The notes under the pieces were generated by a model that was not told the DNA's origin, ran no database searches, and saw only the letters and a list, made by a program, of their open reading frames with translations. From Acidobacteriota bacterium (lineage in GTDB: Bacteria > Acidobacteriota > Vicinamibacteria > Fen-336): DNA of 41,818 nucleotides. Made by a program: the position numbers and the translations under genes. Shown one piece after another: positions 22,663 to 30,409 of the stretch. Positions within the stretch are counted from its first letter, which is position 1, and each line of letters opens with the position of its first letter. The stretch spans positions 1 to 41,818 of the forward strand of contig JAJDNS010000142.1 of assembly GCA_022340585.1 (NCBI GenBank), read 5' to 3'.

Positions 22663-24207
22663 ATGCGCCGGTCGCGTGGTCTCCTGAGCCTCGTGCCCCT
22701 GGTCTTCCTCCTCCAGGGTTGCCCCGAGGCGGCCCGGCCGCTCGGCTCGGGGCCCGGCGGAAAGGCGGCGGCCGACGACCTGGCCGTGGCGATCGCCACG
22801 CGGTTCGGGCCCATCGAGCGCGGGCCCGCCTTCGACGCCGCGCGATCCAGGCTCGCCCGGGCCGCCCTGGCTCCCTCCCGTGTCTTCGACGAGAGGGAGG
22901 TGTGGACGGCCCGGGAGGCCGACGTTCGCCAGCTCGACCTCTTCGGACACCGCGACGGCGAGAAGTACAGTCTCGACATGCGGCCCTCGGCGCCGCCGCC
23001 CCGTGACGCGGGGGACTACCGGGGGCTTCTCCGCCTGAACAGGGTTGAGAAGGGCCGCTTCGAGTGGACGATGCGGGAGGAGCTGGCGGTAGGGGCGGTG
23101 AGGCCCTCCGACGTCGCCGACGCGGTCACCGGGCTCCTGCGCTCCGCGGAGGGGGTGTCCGAGGAGGAGGCCCGGGCCCACGCGGTTCAGGCCTTCCCCC
23201 GGGCCGCCGAGGTCCTTTCTCGCCTGTTTCGCCTGGAGACACTGGAGCTGACGGCGGAGGGAGGAGCGACGGCCATTCGCCTTGGTCTTCGCCTCGAACC
23301 CGACGGGATGGAGGAGACGGCGCCGCACTATGCGGCGTTCCTGAAGAAGTGGGCGGCCCCGATGCGGATGTCGGCCGTGGCCACCGACGCCACCGGAGCG
23401 AGCTGGTGGTCGGTGCAGGCCGCCGACATGCTGTGGACCGTGCGCCTCCGCGTGCGGGACGGAAGCCTCGTCCCCCTGGAGGGTCGGGCCGACCGGCGCG
23501 TGCCCGACGAGCTGACGGTCGCCGCCGACTACTCGATGAAGGCAGGACCCTTCACCATCGGGGTGCGAGACCTCGTGGTCGACGTCACTCTCACCCGAGC
23601 CCCGGGCGAGAAGGGCTACGTGGCCCACTACCGCCAGGAGCCGGACTGGCGCCTGCCCTTCCTCATCAAGCCCTTCCTGCGGGGGTCGCTGCGGTACCCG
23701 TTCGAGGGGCCCGGCTCGTCGGCGGGCTACTCGGTGCGGGAGTCCACCGGCGGCCCGACCGAGTTCGTCCGCGAGTTCCGCTTCCGCGTCCGCGAGAGCT
23801 GGATCATCCGCTGGCTGGGGGGTCGGGGCAATGAGGCGATGAGCGACTTCCGCAAGGGTGCGGAGATCGAGGCGGACCGCTACAACCAGGAGTGCCTGTA
23901 CGCCTTGCGGGACGACGTGATGGCCCTGCTGGACCACACGCCACGAACGGTCAGCACCGTCCGGCCCTTCCGGAGGTCGAAGCACACCGTCGCCCCCTCG
24001 CTCTCCCGGAGCCACGTCCCGGACGACAGATCACGTCGAGCTCGCGCTTCCTTCAGGGGGACCGTGTGGCCGTCGTGGCGGATCGAGGGGGGCGCCGGCG
24101 ACCGGGTGGGCAGCCGTACGGTGAAGTCCGGGCAGGCGAACGGCGCCTCGAGAGCCACCGCGCCCTCCTCGCGCGTCACCGCCGTCAGCTCCTTCGCCGC
24201 CTGGTAG
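22663..24207 (+). CDS. Large lipoprotein of unknown function, extended C-terminus
   Basis: The frame encodes 514 residues from ATG 22663. The signal peptide ends in the lipobox FLLQGC, so the mature protein starts with a lipidated cysteine. The body is a mix of helix and strand with no motif I recognise (for example RVEKGRFEWTMREELAVG and SGYSVRESTGGPTEFV-like stretches). Sequence up to about 23935 (DRYNQECLYALRDDVMALLD) looks natural. The last 90 residues (SKHTVAPSLSRSHV onward) are low-quality and run antisense to the end of the convergent gene, overlapping it by 328 bp. The true end may have been lost by mutation or misread. GAAGGG before the ATG is a fair ribosome site. Confidence 0.7.
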   Translation: MRRSRGLLSLVPLVFLLQGCPEAARPLGSGPGGKAAADDLAVAIATRFGPIERGPAFDAARSRLARAALAPSRVFDEREVWTAREADVRQLDLFGHRDGEKYSLDMRPSAPPPRDAGDYRGLLRLNRVEKGRFEWTMREELAVGAVRPSDVADAVTGLLRSAEGVSEEEARAHAVQAFPRAAEVLSRLFRLETLELTAEGGATAIRLGLRLEPDGMEETAPHYAAFLKKWAAPMRMSAVATDATGASWWSVQAADMLWTVRLRVRDGSLVPLEGRADRRVPDELTVAADYSMKAGPFTIGVRDLVVDVTLTRAPGEKGYVAHYRQEPDWRLPFLIKPFLRGSLRYPFEGPGSSAGYSVRESTGGPTEFVREFRFRVRESWIIRWLGGRGNEAMSDFRKGAEIEADRYNQECLYALRDDVMALLDHTPRTVSTVRPFRRSKHTVAPSLSRSHVPDDRSRRARASFRGTVWPSWRIEGGAGDRVGSRTVKSGQANGASRATAPSSRVTAVSSFAAW

Positions 24208-25337
24208 CGGGCGATCTCGCTCAGCTTCATCCAGATCGTCTGGTCCCCGAAGCGCCCGGCCAGGGCCGGCACGACCTTCTGGAGGTCCCGGAAGCCGTCC
24301 TTCGTGCCGTGGGTGTAGAGGCCGGGCCAGTGGCAGTACATGATCGCGGGGGCCCCGCGCTCGATGAGCTCCACCATGCGGCCGCTCTTCGCCTCCGCGT
24401 CCGCGTAGAGGTGCCCGCGGCTGGGCTCGTCCCCTTCCCATCCCCCGAACCAGTCGCCGGCGCCGGCGGGGACGTTCACCACCAGCCGCGGGTCGTTGCT
24501 GCCCAGGCCGCGGACGTGCTCGACCCGCGGGTGAGTGCTCTCGTCGCCCTCCGCGACGTACTTGAAGTAGTGGGGGATCTCCGCGCCGAAGACGTCGCGC
24601 ACCGCCTCACCCACCGCGCGGGAGAGCGAGGCCTCGGCGCCGCCCCCGAACCCGCCCGGGGTCGTGATGCCCTCGCAGGGCAGATCACAGTTGCGGAGGA
24701 TCCGGAGCGCATAGGCGATGTAGCTCGCCAGCTCGTCGACGCTCGCGTCGCCCTGCGGGTACCAGTTCTCCATCGTGAGGGGGCTGACCTCGGCGACGGG
24801 CCGGCCCGTCTTCAGGTCGATCAGGCGGGTGTGGGTGATCATCTCGGGGTGGATGTCCCAGCTCGGGAGCATGAGCTCCCGGACCAGCTTCAGGCTGGCC
24901 TGAAGCTCCGAACGCGACCAGCCCGGCAGCTCACGGTCCAGCCACCCGACGCAGGCCGGGTTGGGCACGACGCTGTACTTTCCCCTGACGCCGTGGCCGG
25001 AGCACCACTCCCCGAACTCACGGACGAAGTCGTCGGGGATCTCCCGGGGCCACGTCCTCCAGGGCTTCTTGTAGTCCTCCCTCTCGGGCCACACCTCGGC
25101 GAACTGGGGCATGCAGAAGTGGCCCATGTTCACGAGGCAGGTCGAGTCGTCGATGATGAAGGACAGCGGGACGCGGCCCCTGGGATGGAGGACCTCCAAC
25201 CCCGGGACCGACGACGGGCGCGCACCGCGCGTGATGTCCGGCACGTCACCGAAGAGGGAGTCCGGGCCCAGGGCGACCGCGGCCGCCCCCAGTGCTCCCC
25301 CTGCCCGAAGGAACTCACGACGTGTCGGGACCCTCAT
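23880..25337 (-). CDS. Tat-exported protein, deacetylase/TIM-barrel-like
   Basis: This 485-residue protein starts at ATG 25337, with GGGGGAGG upstream. The N-terminus MRVPTRREFLRAGGALGAAA is a twin-arginine signal, so it is exported folded. The core has LSFIIDDSTCLVN, DFVREFGEWCSGHGVRGKYSV and a conserved-looking HPEMITHTR, then EGITTPGGFGGG and IMYCHWPGLYTHG. These patterns (early DD, paired H residues, barrel-like periodicity) recall polysaccharide-deacetylase-type barrels, but I cannot name the family. The last 20 residues (RGVWSSRAITSSRKAYRHSWL region) look non-native and lie antisense to the lipoprotein gene. It is divergent from the SRPBCC membrane gene at 25429. Confidence 0.72.
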   Translation of the reverse strand: MRVPTRREFLRAGGALGAAAVALGPDSLFGDVPDITRGARPSSVPGLEVLHPRGRVPLSFIIDDSTCLVNMGHFCMPQFAEVWPEREDYKKPWRTWPREIPDDFVREFGEWCSGHGVRGKYSVVPNPACVGWLDRELPGWSRSELQASLKLVRELMLPSWDIHPEMITHTRLIDLKTGRPVAEVSPLTMENWYPQGDASVDELASYIAYALRILRNCDLPCEGITTPGGFGGGAEASLSRAVGEAVRDVFGAEIPHYFKYVAEGDESTHPRVEHVRGLGSNDPRLVVNVPAGAGDWFGGWEGDEPSRGHLYADAEAKSGRMVELIERGAPAIMYCHWPGLYTHGTKDGFRDLQKVVPALAGRFGDQTIWMKLSEIARYQAAKELTAVTREEGAVALEAPFACPDFTVRLPTRSPAPPSIRHDGHTVPLKEARARRDLSSGTWLRESEGATVCFDLRKGRTVLTVRGVWSSRAITSSRKAYRHSWL

Positions 25338-25402
25338 CGCCAGCCTCCCCCGGCGCCCGTGGCGGGGACGCCGGCCGCAGCCTATCACCGGTGCCCGGAG
25401 CG

Positions 25403-25408
25403 TAGAAT
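25403..25408 (+). promoter_or_regulatory. -10 box (TAGAAT) of the membrane SRPBCC gene
   Basis: TAGAAT lies 20 nt before GTG 25429, leaving a short leader that contains GAAGGGGGG as ribosome site. No clear -35 is visible. Confidence 0.35.
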
Positions 25409-25428
25409 GACCCGAAGGGGGGTGCGCC

Positions 25429-26388
25429 GTGGGCCGCACGCTGCTACTCGCTGCTTTCGCGTGGGTCGCCTGGGGCCTGTGCGGTGCCACCATGGGCCTG
25501 GCCCGCGGCCTCGCGCCGCTGGAGACGGCCCTCCTCGTGCACGCGGTGGCGGCCCCGATCATCGCCGGCTCCCTGGCGTACGTCTACGCCCGTTGGATCG
25601 CCGGCCCGCCGCCGCTCGTCATCGGCGCGGTGTTCCTGGGGGTGGTGGTGGCGATGGACGCGGGCCTCATCGCCCCGTTCGTGGAGCGCAGCTGGGACAT
25701 GTTCAGGAGCCCGATGGGCACGTGGGTCCCCTTCGCCTCGATCTTCCTGGGGTCCTGGGGTGCCGCGCTCTGGGTGATGGGCCCGGGCCCGGAGTGGCGC
25801 TGGCACGCCACGCGGGCGGAGAGCCGCCGGATGCTGCCGGGCGATGCGCTCTGCCCTGAAGCCGCGGACGTCAAGACCCACGCCATCACGGTCGAGGCTT
25901 CGCGGGAGGCAATCTGGCCGTGGCTCGTCCAGATGGGCTGCGACCGGGCCGGCTGGTACAGCTGGGATGGGCTGGACAACGGCGGCACGCCCAGCGCCGA
26001 CCGGATCGTGCCCGAGCTTCAGGGCACCAGGGTTGGCGACACGCTCCCCTTGCGCCCGGGCCAGGAGGACGGCTTCCTCGTCCTGGAGCTCCAGGCGCCC
26101 GAGGACCTGGCCCTCGGAGCGTACTTTCGCTACTCCCCCGATCTCGCGGGCCTCGAGTGGACGGAGCCCCCGCCGGGCGCCTTCACCCGCGCCACCTGGA
26201 CGTTCGTTCTCGCGGCCCTCGGGCCCGAGCGCACCCGCCTCCTGGTCCGCACCCGAGGCCTGACCCGGCCCTGGTGGCTCGACGTCCCCATGCGTCTCAC
26301 CATGGGGCCCGCCCACGCCATCATGCAGCGCAAGCAGCTGTTGAACCTGAAGGCACGAGCCGAGGGGGCCGGTCGCGCCCGCCCGTGA
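25429..26388 (+). CDS. Membrane protein with SRPBCC-like domain
   Basis: This 319-residue protein has an N-terminal membrane part of about four helices (LLLAAFAWVAWGLCGATMGLA near 5, ALLVHAVAAPIIAGSLAYVY near 35, LVIGAVFLGVVVAMDAGLIA near 62, and FASIFLGSWGAALWVMG near 102). A soluble part starting VKTHAITVEASREAIWPWLVQMG is the beginning of an SRPBCC (Bet v 1-like) fold and continues through GWYSWDGLDNGG. SRPBCC domains bind hydrophobic ligands or act as chaperone-like cyclases. The membrane fusion suggests a lipid or quinone-like ligand, which is inference. GTG 25429 is used because GAAGGGGGG lies upstream and the first helix starts immediately. It converges on the next SRPBCC gene. Confidence 0.77.
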   Translation: MGRTLLLAAFAWVAWGLCGATMGLARGLAPLETALLVHAVAAPIIAGSLAYVYARWIAGPPPLVIGAVFLGVVVAMDAGLIAPFVERSWDMFRSPMGTWVPFASIFLGSWGAALWVMGPGPEWRWHATRAESRRMLPGDALCPEAADVKTHAITVEASREAIWPWLVQMGCDRAGWYSWDGLDNGGTPSADRIVPELQGTRVGDTLPLRPGQEDGFLVLELQAPEDLALGAYFRYSPDLAGLEWTEPPPGAFTRATWTFVLAALGPERTRLLVRTRGLTRPWWLDVPMRLTMGPAHAIMQRKQLLNLKARAEGAGRARP

Positions 26389-26397
26389 TTCGGGTCG

Positions 26398-27414
26398 CTA
26401 CTGGAAGCGGGCCTTCAGGCGGCCGAGGACGGTGTCCCAGGCGTTCTCGAAGTAGGCGTGCACGTCCCTCCACTGCTGGCCGGTCCCGAACCCGAGGGAT
26501 GTCAGGACCACCCGGGTCTGCCCGTCGCCCGCCGGCTCGAGCTGCACGAGCACCTGGTGCCTCTGCTTCCGAACCTCGGGGTAGCTCGGGGGAGCGTTCC
26601 ACTCGAAGGCGAGGAATCGGGGGGGATCGACGGTCAGGACGGTGTTTCCCTCGCCGCCTCGGGAGCCCTCGGGAGCGTCCATGCTGAAGTACCACTCGTA
26701 GGGACCTCCGGCCACCAGATCGATCCGCGCTCCCTCGGCGATGAAGCGCACTCCTTCCTCCGTCGTCCAGGCACGCCAGACGTCGTCGACCGGCGCATCG
26801 ACAACCACCTCCTTGCGGATGAACCGGTCGAGCTGGTCACCCTCGGGGTCGCCCCAGGCGGGAGAGACGCCGTCGCGGCAGTACACGACGAGCCGGTTGA
26901 GGACGAGAGGCCAGTTGCCGTCGTTGAAGATGTCGTAGGCCTTCTTCCAGTCCGGATCGTCGGCAAAGCCATAGTGACCGAAGTGAAGCCGCGTCCGGCC
27001 GGACCTTCCGGGCGCGGGCTCGACCCGGACCTCGATCCAGGTGGGGAACGGGGCGGTGTTGAGCTTCTCCCCCAGGGGCGGGAACGTCCATTCGGCCGCG
27101 AGAGACCGGCCGGGCTCGAGGTGCAGGAGTCGGGCGCCCCTGGTGCCGTGCTTCGCCCCCTCGGGGTCGTTCTCTGCGTCGAAGGTGACCTGATACAGAC
27201 CGCCCACGGTCCCGTCCACCCGCGCCCCGGGGGCCAGAAAGCGCTCCAGCCCCTCGGCCGTCGACCAGAGTCCGAACACCTCGTCCGGCGGCGCGTCGAG
27301 GGTGATCGTGTACTCGATCACGTGAGCGCCCGCGTCCCGGTCCCTCAGCGTGGGTTCGGCGGCCAGGGCTGGCCCGGCGCCCAGGCACAACACCAGCGCA
27401 GCGTATCGTCGCAC
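26398..27414 (-). CDS. Exported tandem SRPBCC (AHSA1-type) protein
   Basis: This 338-residue protein has a short signal peptide (YAALVLCLGAGPALAAEP). Two AHSA1/SRPBCC domains follow: about 30-160 (VIEYTITLDAPPDEVFGLWS, later YGFADDPDWKKAYDIF) and about 180-335 (FIRKEVVVDAPVDDVWRAWT, later TSLGFGTGQQWRDVHAYFE). The paired motifs 'APxDxVWxxWTTxEG' are characteristic of AHSA1-type domains. Export of an AHSA1 pair is unusual but recurs in environmental bacteria. Ligand unknown. GGAGGT upstream of GTG 27414 on its strand supports the start. It is 9 bp from the convergent membrane SRPBCC gene and divergent from the GH5-type gene, so the two SRPBCC genes may be functionally related. Confidence 0.83.
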   Translation of the reverse strand: MRRYAALVLCLGAGPALAAEPTLRDRDAGAHVIEYTITLDAPPDEVFGLWSTAEGLERFLAPGARVDGTVGGLYQVTFDAENDPEGAKHGTRGARLLHLEPGRSLAAEWTFPPLGEKLNTAPFPTWIEVRVEPAPGRSGRTRLHFGHYGFADDPDWKKAYDIFNDGNWPLVLNRLVVYCRDGVSPAWGDPEGDQLDRFIRKEVVVDAPVDDVWRAWTTEEGVRFIAEGARIDLVAGGPYEWYFSMDAPEGSRGGEGNTVLTVDPPRFLAFEWNAPPSYPEVRKQRHQVLVQLEPAGDGQTRVVLTSLGFGTGQQWRDVHAYFENAWDTVLGRLKARFQ

Positions 27415-27569
27415 CTCGCGAACCTCCCCCTGGATTGCAGACGAGGATTATCTCTCGAAGAAGGGCCGGTGTGCAGGCGGGCGTCTTCTTCGGAGTCGGG
27501 CGTTTGCCCTCCCGCGGGGGAGTGGAGCATGATCGGGCGCGTCGCCCGACGGAACGTGGAGGAGGTCAC

Positions 27570-29285
27570 ATGAAGCTCACCGCGACACCGCAGGTCCTGC
27601 TACTCGGGGTGCTGTTCGCCTGGACCCCCGCCGCCACCGCGGAGCAGCCGACGATCCCGGAAGGCACGCCCAACGGGTTCAGCGTCCGGCGCGGCACCAA
27701 CATCTCCCACTGGCTCTCCCAGAGCCGGCGACGCGGCGAGGAGCGGGCGCGCTTCTTCACCGTGGAGGACATGACCCTCATCGCCCGGCTGGGCTACGAC
27801 CACGTGCGCCTCCCCGTGGACGAGGAGCAGCTTTGGGACGAGAGCGGTGCGCCCGAGGAGGAGGCGTTTGGCCTCCTCGACTCCGCCCTGGACTGGGCCG
27901 CCGCGCGGGGGCTGCCGGTGATCGTGGACCTCCACATCCTGCGCTCCCACCATTTCAACGAGGGCGACAAGCCCCTGTGGACGGACCCGAAGGCGCAGGA
28001 CCGCTTCGTGGAGATCTGGAGGCAGCTCTCGGATCGGCTGAAGACCCGGCCGAACGATCGGGTCGCCTACGAGCTCATGAACGAGGCCGTGGCCGACGAC
28101 CCCGAGGAATGGAACGTCCTCCTCGCCCGGGCGGTCGAGGCGCTGCGGGAGCGCGAGCCGGAGCGGACCCTGGTCATCGGGTCCAACCGGTGGCAGCAGG
28201 TGGAGACCTTCGACCAGCTCCGGATTCCCGAGGGCGACCCGAACATCCTTCTCAGCTTCCACCTCTACACCCCGATGGCCCTCACCCACTACGGGGCGAG
28301 CTGGACGAAGGTGGGGGAGTACGGGGGACCGGTCCGGTACCCCGGAGAGGTCGTGACCGAGGACGACCTGGCCGGGCTGCCCCAGGACCTGGCGGGCGCC
28401 ATCCGGGACGGCCGGGGGCTCTACTTCGACCGGACCGTTCTGGAGGAGAAGCTCGCGAAGCCCCTGGCCCTGGCCCGCCGCGCGAAGCTCCCGCTGTATT
28501 GCGGTGAGTGGGGAGCGCTTCCCGGCGCGCCCCGGGCCGACCGGCTCCGCTGGTACCGGGACTTCCGGAGCGTCCTCGAGAGAAACGGCATCGGCTGGGC
28601 CCACTGGGACTACAAGGGCGGGTTCGGTGTCGTCGACGGCGAGCGCAACGTTCACGTGGACCTCGCTCATGCCCTGCTGGGAGAAGACGTCTCGCTGGCG
28701 CCTATCCCGTCGACGGCCCTCGGGATCTTCCAGGGCGAGAGCGAGGTCGGGACGGTGCGGCTTCCGGGGGCCACGGTCTTCGACCAGGGCCGGCGTGAGT
28801 ACCGGGTCACCGGAGGCGGCGAGAACATTTGGGGTGCCGCCGACGCCTTCCACTACGCCTGGCAGGAGATCGCCGGCGACGTCGATCTCTCCGCCACGGT
28901 CCGCTTCGTCGGGTCCGGGAAGCAGGCGCACCGGAAGGCGGGCCTCATGGTCCGTGCCTCGCTCGACGCCGCTGCTCCCTACGTCAACGGCACCGTCCAC
29001 GGGGACGGGCTGGTCTCGCTCCAGTACCGCGAGACCCGGGGCGGCGAGACCCAGGAGGTCAAGGCGAGCCTCACCGCGGTCCCGGTGTCGCTCCGGCTCA
29101 CGCGCCGGGGCGACCTCTTCACCCTCTTCGTCGCCCGCCCCGGAGAGCCCCTCGAGGAAGCGGGATCGGTCACGGTATCGCTCGAACCCGAGGTCTACGT
29201 GGGCCTGGCCGTCTGCTCCCACGAGACCGGCAGGCTCGAGACCGCGGTGTTCTCGGATCTCGAGGTGACCGTCCCGGCTCGCTAG
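27570..29285 (+). CDS. GH5-type glycoside hydrolase with C-terminal LamG-like domain
   Basis: This 571-residue secreted enzyme starts at ATG 27570 after GGAGGAGGT, with a signal peptide to about residue 24. The cellulase (GH5, clan A) barrel starts with RRGTNISHWLSQ and IARLGYDHVRLPVDE. The acid/base is E172 in YELMNEAV and the nucleophile is E313 in YCGEWGA, at strands 4 and 7 as expected; the histidines of FHLYTP also fit. Residues about 395-570 form a beta-rich domain (FHYAWQEIAGDVDLSATVRF, KAGLMVRASLDAAAPY) of the DUF1349/concanavalin-like kind, likely carbohydrate binding. The substrate is a beta-glycan of unknown type. It may work with the porin and GH140-like genes at 30410-33093. Confidence 0.88.
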   Translation: MKLTATPQVLLLGVLFAWTPAATAEQPTIPEGTPNGFSVRRGTNISHWLSQSRRRGEERARFFTVEDMTLIARLGYDHVRLPVDEEQLWDESGAPEEEAFGLLDSALDWAAARGLPVIVDLHILRSHHFNEGDKPLWTDPKAQDRFVEIWRQLSDRLKTRPNDRVAYELMNEAVADDPEEWNVLLARAVEALREREPERTLVIGSNRWQQVETFDQLRIPEGDPNILLSFHLYTPMALTHYGASWTKVGEYGGPVRYPGEVVTEDDLAGLPQDLAGAIRDGRGLYFDRTVLEEKLAKPLALARRAKLPLYCGEWGALPGAPRADRLRWYRDFRSVLERNGIGWAHWDYKGGFGVVDGERNVHVDLAHALLGEDVSLAPIPSTALGIFQGESEVGTVRLPGATVFDQGRREYRVTGGGENIWGAADAFHYAWQEIAGDVDLSATVRFVGSGKQAHRKAGLMVRASLDAAAPYVNGTVHGDGLVSLQYRETRGGETQEVKASLTAVPVSLRLTRRGDLFTLFVARPGEPLEEAGSVTVSLEPEVYVGLAVCSHETGRLETAVFSDLEVTVPAR

Positions 29286-29300
29286 GGAAGGCGTGCGTCG

Positions 29301-29939
29301 CTAGTCCAGGTGGTAGATCCGACGGATGCGATCGAGGATGTCGACAAAGGGGATCTCCAGGTCCCGGAGCAGACCTTCGTCCAGGTGATAGACCCATCCG
29401 TGGACGATGGGGAAGCCGTGGCGGCGGTAGCTCCTCTGGACGAACGCCGTCTTGATGACGTTGACGCACTGCTCGTGCACGTTGAGCTCGACGAGGCGGT
29501 CGTAGCGAGCCTGCTCGTCGGTGAAGGCGTCCAGCTCCTTCTCGTGAAGGCGATACACGTCGCGGACCTCGCGCAGCCAGCCGTTGAGGAGCCCCATGTC
29601 CTCGGACTGGAGGGCGGCCTTGACGCCCCCGCAGCCATAGTGTCCACAGACCACGATGTGTCGGACCTTGAGTTGCTCGACGGCGTACTGGATGACGGAG
29701 TTGGCGTTGACGTCGATGTTGACCACGAGGTTGGCGATGTTGCGGTGGACGAAGACCTGCCCCGGCTCGAGCCCCATGATCTCGTTGGCCGGCACCCGGC
29801 TGTCGGCGCAGCCGATGTAGAGGAACTCGGGCTTCTGTCCCCGGGCCAGGCGGGCGAAGAACTCGGGGTCGCTGGCCCGCTTCTCCTCCACCCAGCGCCG
29901 GTTGTTTTCGAAGATGCTTTGGTAGAGCTCGTTCGTCAT
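29301..29939 (-). CDS. can: Beta-class carbonic anhydrase
   Basis: This 212-residue cytoplasmic zinc enzyme interconverts CO2 and bicarbonate. Zinc ligands are C44 in YIGCADSR (with the D46/R48 dyad), H100 and C103 in CGHYGCGG. The helical N-terminus (YQSIFENNRRWVEEKRASD) and GWVYHLDEG near the end match the E. coli Can type. ATG 29939 gives the standard length; the frame extends upstream to 30281 without homology. No strong ribosome site is visible. It converges on the GH5-type gene with a 15-bp gap. The 470 bp upstream hold a gene remnant rather than a neighbour. Confidence 0.94.
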   Translation of the reverse strand: MTNELYQSIFENNRRWVEEKRASDPEFFARLARGQKPEFLYIGCADSRVPANEIMGLEPGQVFVHRNIANLVVNIDVNANSVIQYAVEQLKVRHIVVCGHYGCGGVKAALQSEDMGLLNGWLREVRDVYRLHEKELDAFTDEQARYDRLVELNVHEQCVNVIKTAFVQRSYRRHGFPIVHGWVYHLDEGLLRDLEIPFVDILDRIRRIYHLD

Positions 29940-30063
29940 CGTGCCTGAGGATAACGCGACCGGACCCCGACCGGGAGTGACGGCCTGCGAGTGGCAGCCG
30001 CACCCGGTCCCGCAGCCGCCCTGGTGCTTCTCTCCGGACGGATCGACGTCCGGGGCCGGTCCG

Positions 30064-30261
30064 TCAGCGGCATTGGCCAGGTGCCCACGCCCGTTTCCGT
30101 TCCCATTTCCGGCGACGGCGCGACTCGTGGAGGAAGGCAAGGTGGTAGTCGGGCAGGCGGGCGGGCCGAGCGCGGCAGTGCGCCAGCGTCGCGTCTCCCA
30201 TGAGACTCCCGTAGGCGAATACCTGTTGCACCAAGACTTCTGAATTGGATGAAGCAACCAC
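30064..30261 (-). pseudogene. Gamma-glutamylcyclotransferase-like remnant
   Basis: A 65-codon minus-strand frame from GTG 30261 contains LVQQVFAYGSLMGDATLAH, then RPARLPDYHLAFLHESRRRR. YGSLM and the 'LPxYxLAFxxxSRR' pattern are the opening motifs of AIG2/ChaC-like gamma-glutamylcyclotransferases, which are normally well over 100 residues. After SRRRR the frame becomes low-complexity and stops at 30064, so the catalytic glutamate region is missing. It sits in a 470-bp stretch without another gene, in DNA of lower GC than its surroundings. I read it as a truncated remnant. A short functional peptide is the less likely alternative. Confidence 0.45.
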
Positions 30262-30357
30262 TTCGCAGCGAGGCGGCCCAAGCGTCCGACCGAGATGATC
30301 AGCTCAGTCTAGTTGAGTCCCGAGCAGCAGGCAAGCACCTTTTGCACCAATGACTTA
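30221..30357. repeat. Imperfect direct repeat around the remnant's 5' end
   Basis: ACCTGTTGCACCAAGACTT (30221-30239) recurs as ACCTTTTGCACCAATGACTT (about 30338-30357). On the minus strand both copies read into similar peptides (LVQQVFAYGSLM and LVQKVLACCSGL), suggesting a degenerate duplication of a gene start. The stretch between them is AT-richer than the flanks and has no other recognisable content. Confidence 0.4.
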
Positions 30358-30409
30358 GGAGCGTCCGTCCCCTCATGGCGGAGGGGCAGTCCCCATCATG
30401 GCGTGCGCG

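Noticed and set aside
23892..25859. 655-codon plus-strand frame opposite the Tat-exported protein
   Set aside because: It spans two real genes in the wrong frame; the minus strand has a twin-arginine signal and ribosome site.
30221..30357. GCACCA-ending repeats as tRNA 3' ends or phage attachment sites
   Set aside because: No cloverleaf, no T-loop sequence and no integrase nearby; the repeats fit better as a degenerate gene-start duplication.
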